Positions 33,656 through 43,187 of a stretch of DNA of 64,000 bases are shown here, one piece after another (within the stretch, counting starts at the first letter, position 1; every line of letters begins with the position of its first letter). Source of the stretch: a bacterium (GTDB lineage Bacteria; SZUA-182; DTGQ01); NCBI GenBank assembly GCA_040755755.1, contig JBFLZW010000022.1, positions 237,654-301,653 of the forward strand. The letters run 5' to 3'. Under the pieces are notes generated by a model. It saw nothing but the letters and a program-made list of their open reading frames with translations. It made no database searches and had not been told where the DNA came from. The translations under genes and the position numbers were made by a program.

Positions 33656-35458
33656 TTAAAACCCGTAGAGGGGGTAGATCAGGGGTACGAGCAGCAAGGT
33701 CAGGATAACGGTCAAAACGACCAGGGGGAAGCCAAGGCGTACATAGTCACGGCCGCTATAGCCGCCAGGCCCCATGACCAGCAGATTGACCGGATGTGAG
33801 AAGGTGGTGAGAAAAGAGGCAGAGGTAGCAATGGCCACAGTCATGGCAAAGGCACGCGGGTCAGCTCCGACGTGCAGCCCGGCACTAATGGCAATGGGGC
33901 CGATTATCAAGGGGATAGCAGCACCGCCAGGGATAAACTGAGTAAGCACGACCGTAAGTCCGCAAAAACCAGCCAGCAGAGCAAACGGCCCGAATCGGCC
34001 CAGGGTGTCTGTGAGGAGCCTGGCCATAAGGTGAGCGGCGCCTGTTTTATTGAGAGCGGCCCCTGCGGGCAGCATTCCACCGACGAGCACAATGGAGCGC
34101 CAGTCAATGGCTTCATAGGCATCATCCATAGTGATCTGGCGGGTCAAAATTAGCAGCGTGGCACCAATAAAGAGTGTCTCGGCCACCGGGAGCCACTGCG
34201 TGGCGGCACAGGCAAGCGCAGCCGCAATAATCACCAGGGCAACCCAGGACTTTCCAAGAGGCGGTTGTTTATCCTCTTTCCTGCCCAGGACGATTAAATC
34301 ATGGTCAGTTTTAAGCTGGTTAAGACGCGCATGCGTACCCTGGAGAAGCAAGGCATCGCCAAACTGCAAGGGCAGCTCTTTGATGCCCTGGCGGATTGGC
34401 TGTCCATTGCGCCAGATAGCGAGTACACTTAAGCCATAGCGCTGGCGAAACAGTATCTGGCGCAGGGTCTTATGGGCCAGTGACGATCGCGGAGTGATGA
34501 TGGCCTCGACCAGGCCAACCTTTTTCGGCATTAACCTCTCACGCTGGCCATCATCGCCTGACTCTGCTTCCAGCCCCAGGGCCGTGAGCTTTGCTGCCGG
34601 ACAGGAGGGGGTGAAAAGAAGGCGGTCATGCACGGCCAGTTGTTCTTTCGATCCAGGCGTGAAGATTACCTGACCGCTGCTGCGGTAGATGGCCACGATA
34701 TTTATATCCAAAACCTTGCGCAAGCCGCTGGAAGCCAGCGTAGAGCCAACCAGGGGCGAGTCAGGCAGAACGGAGGCCATATGAAATTCACCTTGAAGCC
34801 CATAAAGCTCAGCCAATGGTATAAATTGGCCCTTCTCCTCCGGGGGCAGGAACATTTCAGATGAGGCGGGAAGTAATCGCGGGGTCAGCCAGATCATGAC
34901 TGCCAGACCGACGACAGCGACAGGGCCGCCGACAGGGAGAAAATCGAGGAGCCCGAAAGCAGGCAGGCCATGATTTCTGAGTATGGATGACATTACGATA
35001 TTGGAGGTCGTCAGCAGGGTGGCCATGCCTGCCAGTTGCGTGGCAAAAGCCATAGGCAGCAGCAATCTTTTTGGGCTGGCTGATACCCTGCGCATGGCGG
35101 AGATACCGGCGGGCATCAGCACAGCGGCAGCAGCAATATTATTCATGAAGAGGGAGAGGAAAGCAGCGCTCAGGGAGATGGAAAACAATAAGGATCTTTC
35201 ACTGTGGCCGGTTATCCGCACCAGGAAGGCACTCAGGATTTCACCAAGACCTGTTTGCCTGATGGTTTCTGTAATAACGAAAGCGGCCAGGAGCACAATA
35301 ACCGCTGAGCTGGTGAATCCACTGAATACCTCCCCCCAACTGATGACTCCGGTGATAGAGAGAGCTATCGGCACCAGCAGGGCCACCAGGTCAGGGCGCA
35401 GCCAGCCGCCGATGAACAAGACAGAGGCTGCCAGCATTATACTGAGGACGAGAACCAT
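33656..35458 (-). CDS. SLC13/DASS-family permease with TrkA-C domains
   Basis: A 600-residue inner-membrane transporter: an N-terminal block of five or six helices (AASVLFIGGWLRPDLVALLVPIAL, NNIAAAAVLMPAG), a cytoplasmic insert with two RCK/TrkA-C-like domains (about 205-385, each beginning around VGSTLASSGLR and AHKTLRQILFR), then the second membrane block with GGMLPAGAALNKTGAAHL. Family members carry sulfate, dicarboxylates or similar anions with sodium. The adjacent sulfotransferase gene, 19 bases upstream, makes a sulfate-related substrate plausible. A TTG at 35473 also opens the frame; the ATG at 35458 is preferred. Confidence 0.87.
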   Translation of the reverse strand: MVLVLSIMLAASVLFIGGWLRPDLVALLVPIALSITGVISWGEVFSGFTSSAVIVLLAAFVITETIRQTGLGEILSAFLVRITGHSERSLLFSISLSAAFLSLFMNNIAAAAVLMPAGISAMRRVSASPKRLLLPMAFATQLAGMATLLTTSNIVMSSILRNHGLPAFGLLDFLPVGGPVAVVGLAVMIWLTPRLLPASSEMFLPPEEKGQFIPLAELYGLQGEFHMASVLPDSPLVGSTLASSGLRKVLDINIVAIYRSSGQVIFTPGSKEQLAVHDRLLFTPSCPAAKLTALGLEAESGDDGQRERLMPKKVGLVEAIITPRSSLAHKTLRQILFRQRYGLSVLAIWRNGQPIRQGIKELPLQFGDALLLQGTHARLNQLKTDHDLIVLGRKEDKQPPLGKSWVALVIIAAALACAATQWLPVAETLFIGATLLILTRQITMDDAYEAIDWRSIVLVGGMLPAGAALNKTGAAHLMARLLTDTLGRFGPFALLAGFCGLTVVLTQFIPGGAAIPLIIGPIAISAGLHVGADPRAFAMTVAIATSASFLTTFSHPVNLLVMGPGGYSGRDYVRLGFPLVVLTVILTLLLVPLIYPLYGF

Positions 35459-35476
35459 AGGCTCACTGGGCAATAC

Positions 35477-36112
35477 TTATTTACGGTTGCGATAGAGGCT
35501 GGGGTCGACCACCCCGGCCATTTTTCCCCTATCGAGGTGTCCACCCAGAAATCGATTGATTTTTTCAACCTCTTCGGCAGGGCTTTTCAGCAACTTACTA
35601 TGGTCGATGAAGAGAACTTTAAAATGAGGTTCGTGGTCCAGCATATATTTTACCTTGCGAAGATGGTTTTCATAATTTTGAATCATCTTTTCGTCACCCG
35701 CCGGGTCATCGATGGCCACGCCCCTGTGGGCAAGCATTTTATTTTGAGAGGCAATCACTTCCTGAAGGTTACGTTCTATAAAGATTACCTTATAGTTGTT
35801 ATTATTTGGCAGATGCTCCAAAAAATAAGAAACGATCTTGACCGCTTTGCCCCTTAATTCAGCTAACCATGCTTTGTCAGTACCTTTGTCAAGCTCTTTC
35901 ACTTTCTCCAGTTCATAGTAACCCTTTGGATTATCGGTATCGGCAGTACGCAAACCATCGGTAACGACTTGCATGCCGCCAGCTTCCAATATCTTCATGA
36001 GCATGGATGTCCCGGAACGGGGCAGTCCTGAAACAATAACAATTGGTTGGCCATATTTAATTCTTCGGTAAAGGTACACTATCTTATCCTCTCTCCATAA
36101 ATAGAAAAGCAT
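35477..36112 (-). CDS. Sulfotransferase-family protein
   Basis: A 211-residue protein with the PAPS 5'-phosphate loop VVSGLPRSGTSMLMKILEAGG (IVSGLPRSGT at about 26-35) and a distal IFIERNLQEVIASQ (3'-phosphate-binding region). This is a short, cytosolic sulfotransferase-type P-loop protein; the acceptor is not known. It is followed almost directly by the SLC13 transporter gene. The first 20 residues (MLFYLWREDKIVYLYRR) may be a leader or an overlong start. Confidence 0.8.
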   Translation of the reverse strand: MLFYLWREDKIVYLYRRIKYGQPIVIVSGLPRSGTSMLMKILEAGGMQVVTDGLRTADTDNPKGYYELEKVKELDKGTDKAWLAELRGKAVKIVSYFLEHLPNNNNYKVIFIERNLQEVIASQNKMLAHRGVAIDDPAGDEKMIQNYENHLRKVKYMLDHEPHFKVLFIDHSKLLKSPAEEVEKINRFLGGHLDRGKMAGVVDPSLYRNRK

Positions 36113-36239
36113 TCATTCCTGAACGAGAATAACTGGAGAATATTATACAGGGATACGGGTAAAAGTAAAGGCAAGAAAAGATCGCAGCTCAGTGCATGGT
36201 GTGGGAACTGACCTGGCGATCCCTCAGAACGATGGGCTG

Positions 36240-36710
36240 TCAGGGGGGCTGCTCTTTCAACTTCTTCAATGCCGTCTGAATGGCTTTCTGCGTAGTGAGA
36301 ATGCTGCTCTGACTCTGGTAGGGCTGGCGTCGCCAGACGAATCCCCGGGTAAACAGGCCGTCTTTTTTCCAGCGGGGAACAACATGAATGTGAAGGTGCA
36401 TTACCCTCTGACTGACCCGGTTATTGATGGCGATAAAGGAACCATCGGCTTTCAGGCCCAGTTCAAGAGCGCGGGCCAGAACCTGGGCCTGGGAGAAGAG
36501 TGGCTGAATGAGATGGTGCGGCAAGTCAAGAAAGGTTTCATAGTGCTGCCTGGGAATTACCAGGATATGACCTCTGAGCAGGGGCTGATGATCGAGGAAA
36601 GCGAGAGTATTTTCATCCTCAAAAATAATGAAGCTTTTGACCTCGCCCCGCATGATCCTGCAAAAAGTGCATTCAGATTCTATCCGCTCAGAGATGTTTA
36701 TATTTTCCAT
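36240..36710 (-). CDS. HIT-family nucleotide hydrolase
   Basis: A 156-residue histidine-triad protein: CTFCRIMRGE near the N-terminus (CxxC zinc site typical of bacterial HITs), ILVIPRQHYETFLDLP, and the triad HLHIHVVPRW at about residue 106-115. HIT enzymes hydrolyse dinucleoside polyphosphates or nucleotide-phosphoramidates. The frame is open from a TTG at 36728; the ATG at 36710 is the more likely start. It stands alone. Confidence 0.92.
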   Translation of the reverse strand: MENINISERIESECTFCRIMRGEVKSFIIFEDENTLAFLDHQPLLRGHILVIPRQHYETFLDLPHHLIQPLFSQAQVLARALELGLKADGSFIAINNRVSQRVMHLHIHVVPRWKKDGLFTRGFVWRRQPYQSQSSILTTQKAIQTALKKLKEQPP

Positions 36711-36741
36711 AAGCGGTGTTAATCCCAACGTGTTATGATAA

Positions 36742-36775
36742 TTCAGTTATCAGTTTTTACTGACCACTGGCCACT
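36742..36775. repeat. Dispersed CACTGGCCACT element, copy A
   Basis: TTCAGTTATCAG, a short T-run and ACTGACCACTGGCCACT, matching 52989-53024 apart from a slight T-run length change. Related shorter forms lie at 19239-19262 and 10756-10784. The core contains the palindrome AGTGGCCACT-like stem. Confidence 0.7.
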
Positions 36776-36799
36776 GACCACTTTTCCTCCTGACCACTC

Positions 36800-37510
36800 T
36801 TACTCTCCCACGGTCAGCAGGCAGTAGGCGCGCTGACCGAAGCGGCTCTGAACAAAGCGGGAAACGTTGTGAACCGGAATCCCCCCTGGCGTAAAAGCGT
36901 GCGGCGAGCCATGGTGGGCGTGCGCATGAACAATCACATCCACGCCGTGACGGTCAAAGACATCGGCAAAGAGTGACGATCCGAGAAAAGGGTACAGTTC
37001 GACTTCTTCGCCTGCCAGTGTCTCCTTGATCGGCGCGTAGTGCATGGCCGCTACCCTGAAACGGCAGTTCAGGTTCCCCAATGCCTTATCTATCCGGGCG
37101 GCTTCGTTGATGCTGGTTTTAATGAAATTTTTCAGAGCCTGCTCGCCAAAGGGCTGGACATGCAGTTTTCCGAATCCGCCGCAAAAACCTTTGGTACCGA
37201 CAATTCCCACGTTGTTGATTATGCAGGTATTCCCATCCAGAACACAAATGCCGCTTCCTCTCATCATTCTGGCCAGGACTTCGGCCTGGTCGCTCTCATG
37301 GTCATGATTTCCGATGACTGCAATTATCGGCAGGGAAAAAACGCTGAGCTCATCCAGGAGAACTTCCATCTCCCTGATCTGCCCCAGATTGGTGATGTCG
37401 CCTGCCAGGATCAGTATGTCCGCTTCGCGGTCAATCCCCTTCAGAAGCTGCCTGATCATTCCGCTCGAATCAGGCTTGCAGTGCAGATCGCCGATGGCGG
37501 CGATTCTCAT
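36800..37510 (-). CDS. Calcineurin-like metallophosphoesterase
   Basis: A 236-residue phosphoesterase. Metal ligands are visible in order: GDLHCK (Asp8, His10), LAGDITN, IGNHDHE, and a C-terminal HAHAHHG cluster (instead of the common GHTH). Such enzymes cleave phosphomono- or diesters with two metal ions. Its ATGA overlaps the stop of the nucleotidyltransferase gene upstream, so the two are translationally coupled. The pair might act on a common nucleotide or RNA substrate, which is inference from the overlap only. Confidence 0.9.
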   Translation of the reverse strand: MRIAAIGDLHCKPDSSGMIRQLLKGIDREADILILAGDITNLGQIREMEVLLDELSVFSLPIIAVIGNHDHESDQAEVLARMMRGSGICVLDGNTCIINNVGIVGTKGFCGGFGKLHVQPFGEQALKNFIKTSINEAARIDKALGNLNCRFRVAAMHYAPIKETLAGEEVELYPFLGSSLFADVFDRHGVDVIVHAHAHHGSPHAFTPGGIPVHNVSRFVQSRFGQRAYCLLTVGE

Positions 37511-38316
37511 AGACGCTCTCCCTTATCGTTGACCAGGGGAATCAGGTTGCATCCGTTTTCAAAGCCCCACTCCCGGCAGTCCACGGCAAAGGCGAACGGA
37601 TCGAGCAGCATGCCGCGGAACGCCTTCGGTCTCTTGGGCTTCGACCAGCCCTCCCGCATCTGCTCGAACAGGGCAGCCAGCAGTTCCTTCGGCAGGTAAT
37701 CTGAATGGGAAGGATAAACAAAATCAAAGAGGATCAGATAGATCAGCAGTATCTCCCGGTTGTCTTTCAGGTGAATGAGCACCCGCTGCCAGTCAATCTT
37801 TCCCTGAACTGCCAGCATAAGATGGACAATATCTGCACCGTCAAAGCGGTCTCTCTTGAGCATATAAACTTTGGAGGCGATCAATTCCTCCACTGCGGCC
37901 AGTTGAGTCCTGACGCCCATGAGCTCGGCAGGCTGACAGTATTCGAACCATGTCCCGTCAATCGGGAATTGGCTGCTCGATGTTCCGAAAATAAGGTCCA
38001 TGAGGTACGGCCTCTGGTGCACTTTGGCCAGCCAGTATACATCCCGGACCTCGGTCTCGAACCCGGCCCTGCTCAGGGCATTGAGGGCTTTTTTGACATC
38101 GCCCGGCTGGAGAAAGATGTCCAGATCCTTCGTATCCCGCCAGATGCCGGTATAAGCATATACGGCAAAGGCCCCGCCCACCACGTACTCGACACCTGCC
38201 TCGTTCAGGATGGTCAGCCAGCGGGTAAACACGCTTGCTTCTTCAGGCGTAATCCGGATGTTGCCTATGGTTATCCGATCTATCGGCAGTTCTCTGTTCA
38301 TCTCCTGATTCGTCAA
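37507..38316 (-). CDS. Nucleotidyltransferase family protein
   Basis: A 269-residue protein with a polymerase-beta-type core: YVVGGAFAVYAYTG (GG motif), TKDLDIFLQP (the catalytic DxD) and a later DLIFGTSS acidic residue. It resembles families related to AbiEii or MNT nucleotidyltransferases, but longer. The start is a TTG at 38316, supported by GGGGA at a 6-base spacing; the ATG five codons later has its ribosome site too close. It is the first gene of a two-gene unit with the phosphoesterase. Confidence 0.75.
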   Translation of the reverse strand: MTNQEMNRELPIDRITIGNIRITPEEASVFTRWLTILNEAGVEYVVGGAFAVYAYTGIWRDTKDLDIFLQPGDVKKALNALSRAGFETEVRDVYWLAKVHQRPYLMDLIFGTSSSQFPIDGTWFEYCQPAELMGVRTQLAAVEELIASKVYMLKRDRFDGADIVHLMLAVQGKIDWQRVLIHLKDNREILLIYLILFDFVYPSHSDYLPKELLAALFEQMREGWSKPKRPKAFRGMLLDPFAFAVDCREWGFENGCNLIPLVNDKGERL

Positions 38317-38422
38317 TATGTTCCCCTTTAACCGATGAAGTGATTATGAGAAAGTGTAATTACTTTTCGGCTTCTTGGCGGGAAATACCCTCATTGAACC
38401 ATTCAAGAGATGCACGGCGGAA

Positions 38423-38479
38423 GGGTGGGGCTGCTTTTTTACCCCACCAAATACCGCACGCGATCTCTTTGTCGAGCCT
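38423..38479. repeat. 57-bp dispersed hairpin element, copy B
   Basis: The second copy of the element at 22560-22616, with a fully paired GGTGGGG/CCCCACC stem. The change T to C in the right arm restores pairing. It lies between two minus-strand genes. Confidence 0.85.
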
Positions 38480-38510
38480 AACTGGCCGCGGATTTGCGCG
38501 TCGCGTACTT

Positions 38511-39050
38511 TTAGTCCTGGGACCCTGCTGAAGTCTTTCGAATAACGACACAATCCTCACCCTCGATGGGAGTTCCATCCAATAGGGTACCCGTGATTGT
38601 CAGCACAGCTATATCGTCGTTGCCGAGCTCTCCGATGGTGGACGCCACTTCCGGAATATTAAACTCGAAAACCAGATCATCCATCCCGTCTTCTCCATTG
38701 ATGGTGCAGTCGCAGACATCCTGGCGGTCAATGACCGGTGCGCTTACATCTTCTTTCCGGTAATTGACGGAAGAGACTCCTTCGAGCTGGACGGTTTCAG
38801 GATCGATCCTGGTTACATCCAGGTTGTCGGTGCCAAGGATGGCGACCGGAATGGTGCGCCGGCTTTCCACATCGAGTGGATTGGGGCAGTAACCGGGCTC
38901 GATATCGACTTCAACCTCTCTGACTTCCTGAGTTTCCATCATTTTCTGGGCCAGGCATATGTGAGATACAAGATTGCCCCAAAATGGCATAATCAGCAAA
39001 ATAAGGAGCAATGATACAACTCCAGCCAGGATTTTCCCCGTAGACTCCAT
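38511..39050 (-). CDS. Exported beta-rich protein, VDIEPG..CPNPL type
   Basis: A 179-residue protein with an N-terminal hydrophobic anchor or signal (AGVVSLLLILLIMPFWGN). The mature part follows a pattern common in secreted proteins of environmental bacteria: VDIEPGYCPNPLDVESR, IPVAILGTDNLDVTRIDP, VQLEGV, then a DDLVFEF segment and LDGTPIEGEDCVVI at the end. I know this as a beta-sandwich-like module with no assigned biochemical role. GAGGAG precedes the ATG. Confidence 0.75.
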   Translation of the reverse strand: MESTGKILAGVVSLLLILLIMPFWGNLVSHICLAQKMMETQEVREVEVDIEPGYCPNPLDVESRRTIPVAILGTDNLDVTRIDPETVQLEGVSSVNYRKEDVSAPVIDRQDVCDCTINGEDGMDDLVFEFNIPEVASTIGELGNDDIAVLTITGTLLDGTPIEGEDCVVIRKTSAGSQD

Positions 39051-39502
39051 TTTTATCTCCTCATTATCAGAATCCTTCTCTGGTCGAACGCCGATTCTAT
39101 ATATATCTTACATATATATTTCGGCTATTTCATTCTTTTTTTCTGCAATATTCCATAAGGACTGCATAATCCATAAGGATTTTATAGCACAATCTGCATG
39201 GTCAGACAATCCGATGATTGAGGGCCAGTGTGAAATAAATTGCTTATCAGGTTGAAAAAAATTTCACAATTTTCCCGGAAAAAGTCTTTCTCCGGGCCGC
39301 AGAGTTACCTGAGCACTTGCCCTTATCAGAGGGATATTTATTTGACTTTACGATACCAATTGACCGTATAATGGTTTTATTTGATAAGCGAAGTTCAAGA
39401 GAATTATATGGCATAGAGATTGCAGCTTCTCTCAGAAAAGGCAGCGATTGTGAAATATCATTGTATTGTGAAATATCATTGTATAGGTATAGCTATTTTG
39501 AA
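39051..39502. other. Intergenic stretch with tandem 18-bp repeat
   Basis: No convincing gene. AT-rich up to about 39200, with ATATATAT tracts and a repeated CCATAAGGA. At 39448-39483 there are two exact head-to-tail copies of an 18-base unit (TTGTGAAATATCATTGTA). A longer frame of the next gene runs through it, but the repeat and lack of a ribosome site argue against translation here. Confidence 0.5.
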
Positions 39503-40036
39503 ATGGAACTAATCGAAACTATGAGAACAATAGTGATCAGTCCTTTTCTTCTGAGAAGGACCAGAGTCTCTTCCCTGGTTCTGGGTGTGTCTCTCATAGG
39601 ATTTGTGTGCCTGCTGAGCGGGCTCGACGCCCCGGAATACATCCGATGCAGGCATATTGGGATCTGTGAATTCCTGGAAATCTGCGGGGATGTAGGTGCT
39701 CCTCAAAAATCGAAAGTTATCATGGAAGCCATTGGCAGATTTACTCATCAGAGCTTATCCTCCAAGGTCTGTTTCGGACAGCCTCCCTTCTTTTTGCCAT
39801 ACCCGGGAAAGATCATTCATCTGACAGACACCGCCAAACTCCAGGGTGATGTTGTATGGAAATTCGATCAGATGCTGGACCGGTTTTTTCATCCTGTCCA
39901 CAAAGCATTATACCCTCCTCTCCTGGGAGAAGGGAGTAAGGTTTTAGCCGGTAAGGAACAATTTTCTCCTTCGCCAGGAAGCGGCTTTTCTTCGCAAGCC
40001 TTCCTGATCAAAACTATTGCTGTTATCAGATGTTGA
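39503..40036 (+). CDS. Small exported protein, LDAP-x-Y motif family (A)
   Basis: A 177-residue protein of unknown family. A basic start and hydrophobic run (SSLVLGVSLIGFVCLLSG) form a signal peptide or anchor, followed immediately by LDAPEYIRCRHIGICEFLEI. The second gene at 40197 has LDAPAYVHCRDIGVCEFLEI at the same place, so the two are diverged paralogues over that motif. The remaining sequence (GQPPFFLPYPGK, HPVHKALYPPLLGEGS) does not align to the partner. The start is weakly supported; the ATG at 39521 is an alternative. Confidence 0.6.
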   Translation: MELIETMRTIVISPFLLRRTRVSSLVLGVSLIGFVCLLSGLDAPEYIRCRHIGICEFLEICGDVGAPQKSKVIMEAIGRFTHQSLSSKVCFGQPPFFLPYPGKIIHLTDTAKLQGDVVWKFDQMLDRFFHPVHKALYPPLLGEGSKVLAGKEQFSPSPGSGFSSQAFLIKTIAVIRC

Positions 40037-40196
40037 ATCATTCATCCCACCTGCAGGCATCATTGAATTAACCTCTGAAGATAATTTTTGTATTGTATTA
40101 TCGAATACATGCTTTTCCAAAGCATAACTTTTTGGCTTGCTGAGAATACTCAATTACTTGCGTAGCTGGTATTGAGATAAGAAAGCCCTGTTACCT

Positions 40197-40667
40197 ATGG
40201 TGAAGCTCCAGAAATTCTTTCTTTTTTCTGTGATATTGGCGGCTGTTATTTGTGGTCTGGAAGCCCTGGATGCTCCAGCCTATGTCCATTGTCGGGATAT
40301 CGGAGTCTGTGAGTTTCTCGAGATACCGGTGATTGTTGACGACTTTGCCGAATCGCCGCAGATAACTGCCTGGAATGAGAGGTCTGGCATTATTTCCAGT
40401 CAGTTACTGGACCTGCTGATTGATGGAATCAGCAGGACATTGCCTGGTCTATCCGCTTGCCTCTATGCACGAAACAAGAGGGATTATCTGGATTTCAGGT
40501 ATCATTTTTCAGGTCATTATCGAGAGCAGAGACAAAAGGCTGTACATTTTTGGGATACTTACCGGCTGAATACCGCTACTTTACACTCCAGGTATGCCTT
40601 TGATTCACAAGGTTATATACTTACACCAACCCTTCAGATTATTGCAGCTTCCGTAATTCAATCCTGA
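40197..40667 (+). CDS. Small exported protein, LDAP-x-Y motif family (B)
   Basis: A 156-residue product with a signal-type N-terminus (KFFLFSVILAAVICG) followed by LDAPAYVHCRDIGVCEFLEI, shared with the previous gene. Two cysteines are conserved between the paralogues (in CR.IG.C) and would fit a disulfide or metal site in the periplasm. The C-terminal part (SRTLPGLSACLYARNKRDYLDFRYHFSGHY) is rich in aromatic and charged residues. No family recognised. Confidence 0.65.
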   Translation: MVKLQKFFLFSVILAAVICGLEALDAPAYVHCRDIGVCEFLEIPVIVDDFAESPQITAWNERSGIISSQLLDLLIDGISRTLPGLSACLYARNKRDYLDFRYHFSGHYREQRQKAVHFWDTYRLNTATLHSRYAFDSQGYILTPTLQIIAASVIQS

Positions 40668-40883
40668 ACCGACACTTCAGGCAACTCCAGGCCGAAAAGG
40701 CTGTCTTGTGTTCCCCGGCAAATCCGGCCTGACAAAAAGATTGTTTAACATGGGCATGCACAAATCAAGGTTTGGTTAAGTTAATTTTATGGGAAAGGGG
40801 GGTAAGTTTCATAAATTTTCACTAACTTTTTGAGGTTTGACAGGTTTTTTAAGGTTAGAAGTGATGTAAAGGAGAAAGGAAAG

Positions 40884-43187
40884 ATGAGGGAAACAGGTAA
40901 GTGTATCAGGTTATTATTATTAACTTTTTTCACAACCGCTCTTGTATCGCTGCTCTGGAGCGGCCGAGCTACTGCTCAAGATCATCCTCCGGTCCAGAAT
41001 GTGCCGTCTCAGTTTACCCAGCAGACCATGGTCCCTATCCAGTTGCCGAATTATAATGATCCCGCTAATCCAACTGGCGGCGATATCCTGATCGACAACT
41101 TCGAATATTGGGATGATGCCAAAAATCATGGCTGGATTTCCTGCGAACCAGACTATCCGGTGTGGGGATATGGAATCGGCTATGGACAAATCCTGACTGT
41201 CATGGATTTTCAGGAAGGGAGCCGGGTACTGGATGTATATCGTCCGGTTTCGGCTTTCCTGCCATTTACCGAGCCCCCATTATCGAATCCCCTGGCAGAT
41301 CGGCTTCGGTACATGCCATATACTATCATAAGACCGCTGAACATTAACTTTGGCACATCAGGCCCCCACAGCCTGTTGAGCTTTAAAGTCAGAGCTCCTC
41401 TTTCCGTAGAGCAGTTCGATACGTTCCGTGTCATCGTTGATGTTACAACTTCTCTCGGCGGTTTTGCCCGTATCGTTTTTATCCCCAGGGAACGATCTGT
41501 GGGCTGCACTTTGACCAGTGTGGATAGTGTAATCCCCAAAAACGCCAATTGCAGCACAATTGCAGCCAATTCCGATGTCATTGAAGTATATCTGGGCAGG
41601 GAATTCCAGGATAGCACCTGGCACCTGGTCAACCAGAATCTGGACGACATCCTGGCTGCTTATGTTGGTACTGCCCCAGCCGAATCCATTACCGGTATTA
41701 CCCAGATCATGGTCAGGGGCAATCAGTACCGGCTGGATGATATTACCTTCTCACAGACCCGGCCCGATGGTCTGGGAAGCGCTCAGGGTATAGGATGCCC
41801 TTACCTCTATAAGATTGGCCCACTTTTTGTCCAGTTGTTTGCGCCAACGCAAAGGCTCGTTTTTGCCGAAGACCACATGGGTAATATCTACGATATTCTG
41901 AACAACCCCGACGATATTACCATTGCCTACGCACAAGATTCACGGGATGGTTTTGCGCCTGAGAGTATTTACTGGCTCGATAAAAATGCAGGGACAACCC
42001 ACGTTGCCGAACCGGATCCTCTCAATTGGACTGACGCGGAAATTCAGGCTGCCAAGGCCCGGGTGACGGCTGCCGGTCTCAATCCGGCATCTCCGGTACT
42101 GGCCGATCAAACCATGAGGAGAAGGAACTTGGGTAATCTCAACCATGAAGAAGATATGCTGCAATTCAGGGCTTTTATCGGCGGCGGCAGCGGTTCCGGG
42201 GCATTCACTCAGACTCTGATCAGACCGCTGGAGATCGTTCCCGGAAGCGGGAAACCGGCATACCTGCCTGCGTATTACCACTTCGGGAAAGAAGAACCCC
42301 ATATGGCTCCTCATGGTCACTGTATCGGTACCTGCCACGAATCCGAAGGAATGTACTATTTCTTGCCGGCCAGAGTTGCGTTAATCGAGCAGGCTTTGCT
42401 GAACGCCGGCTACAGGTTCTGGCCGAACGTGGCCGTTCTGGAGTTCCAGCCGCAGGTTCTTGAGGACCTTATTGTTACCGTGGAAGTGAGCAACGGTCTG
42501 AGCAGAGATATCGAGACCTTCCCTGTTTCCGTGGTCAACTATCCGGTAGATAATTTTCCTCCAATCATGGAAGATCTCGATAACCAAATCGCTTATGTAG
42601 GAGAGACTTTTTACTATCCCATTACCGCCAATGACCCGGATACCTGCATCTACACAGGCACGGGAACTCATCCCAAGGCTGACCAGTTCGGCCTGACCTG
42701 GAGCGCGACCATTGCCGATCTTCCTGCCTATATGTATGGGCCATGGGCAGAATCTCTGATCAATCCCCGAAGCGGCGAGATCATGTTCACCCCGCAATTC
42801 GAAGGAGTTTATGCGATCGTGGTCAGGGTTGATGACCCCCGAGGTTTTTTTACCGTCAATCAATTTGAGGTTTATTGCGTCAATCCGGGAACATGGCTGA
42901 ACCATCCGCCGGTTGTGCTCGGTGACTGGGATCATCCGCAGGTTTGCCGTGCCGGCGAGCTGTTCGTCCTGGATTCTGAAATTGACGTTACTGATCCTGA
43001 TGGAGACAGAGTGTATCTGTCCTGTAATATCGGCTCCATCGGCACGGATTCGAATGGAAATGTAATCTGGTCGTTCCAGACTCAATTCCCTGGTTTCTAT
43101 GTGGTTGAGATTTTTGCTCTGGATGGCCGTGGAGGGTTTACAACATTCACCATCGACCTTGAGGTCCGCCCCTGGTGGGCAATCTAG
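40884..43187 (+). CDS. Large secreted protein with cadherin-like domains
   Basis: A 767-residue exported protein: the signal peptide ends near GRATA. The body (about 50-530) is beta-rich with FEYWDDAKNHGWISCEPD (a carbohydrate-binding-like opening) and a long region with CIGTCHESEG, a cysteine pair. Two putative Ig/cadherin-like domains form the C-terminus (about 575-680: NQIAYVGETFYYPITANDPD and NPRSGEIMFTPQFEGVYAIVVRVDD; about 690-765: DVTDPDGDRVYLS and GFYVVEIFALDGRGG). No anchor or sorting signal is seen at the end. The role is probably an extracellular adhesin or binding protein. The ATG at 40884 is preceded by AAAGGAGAAAGG. Confidence 0.8.
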   Translation: MRETGKCIRLLLLTFFTTALVSLLWSGRATAQDHPPVQNVPSQFTQQTMVPIQLPNYNDPANPTGGDILIDNFEYWDDAKNHGWISCEPDYPVWGYGIGYGQILTVMDFQEGSRVLDVYRPVSAFLPFTEPPLSNPLADRLRYMPYTIIRPLNINFGTSGPHSLLSFKVRAPLSVEQFDTFRVIVDVTTSLGGFARIVFIPRERSVGCTLTSVDSVIPKNANCSTIAANSDVIEVYLGREFQDSTWHLVNQNLDDILAAYVGTAPAESITGITQIMVRGNQYRLDDITFSQTRPDGLGSAQGIGCPYLYKIGPLFVQLFAPTQRLVFAEDHMGNIYDILNNPDDITIAYAQDSRDGFAPESIYWLDKNAGTTHVAEPDPLNWTDAEIQAAKARVTAAGLNPASPVLADQTMRRRNLGNLNHEEDMLQFRAFIGGGSGSGAFTQTLIRPLEIVPGSGKPAYLPAYYHFGKEEPHMAPHGHCIGTCHESEGMYYFLPARVALIEQALLNAGYRFWPNVAVLEFQPQVLEDLIVTVEVSNGLSRDIETFPVSVVNYPVDNFPPIMEDLDNQIAYVGETFYYPITANDPDTCIYTGTGTHPKADQFGLTWSATIADLPAYMYGPWAESLINPRSGEIMFTPQFEGVYAIVVRVDDPRGFFTVNQFEVYCVNPGTWLNHPPVVLGDWDHPQVCRAGELFVLDSEIDVTDPDGDRVYLSCNIGSIGTDSNGNVIWSFQTQFPGFYVVEIFALDGRGGFTTFTIDLEVRPWWAI

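Noticed and set aside
38344-38578. Short minus-strand frames with KRSRAVFGG
   Set aside because: They are translations of the 57-bp repeat, also seen at 22385-22639, not genes.
42300-42350. Haem motif in the large secreted protein (CIGTCH)
   Set aside because: It is CxxxCH, not CxxCH, and no other haem site exists in the protein.
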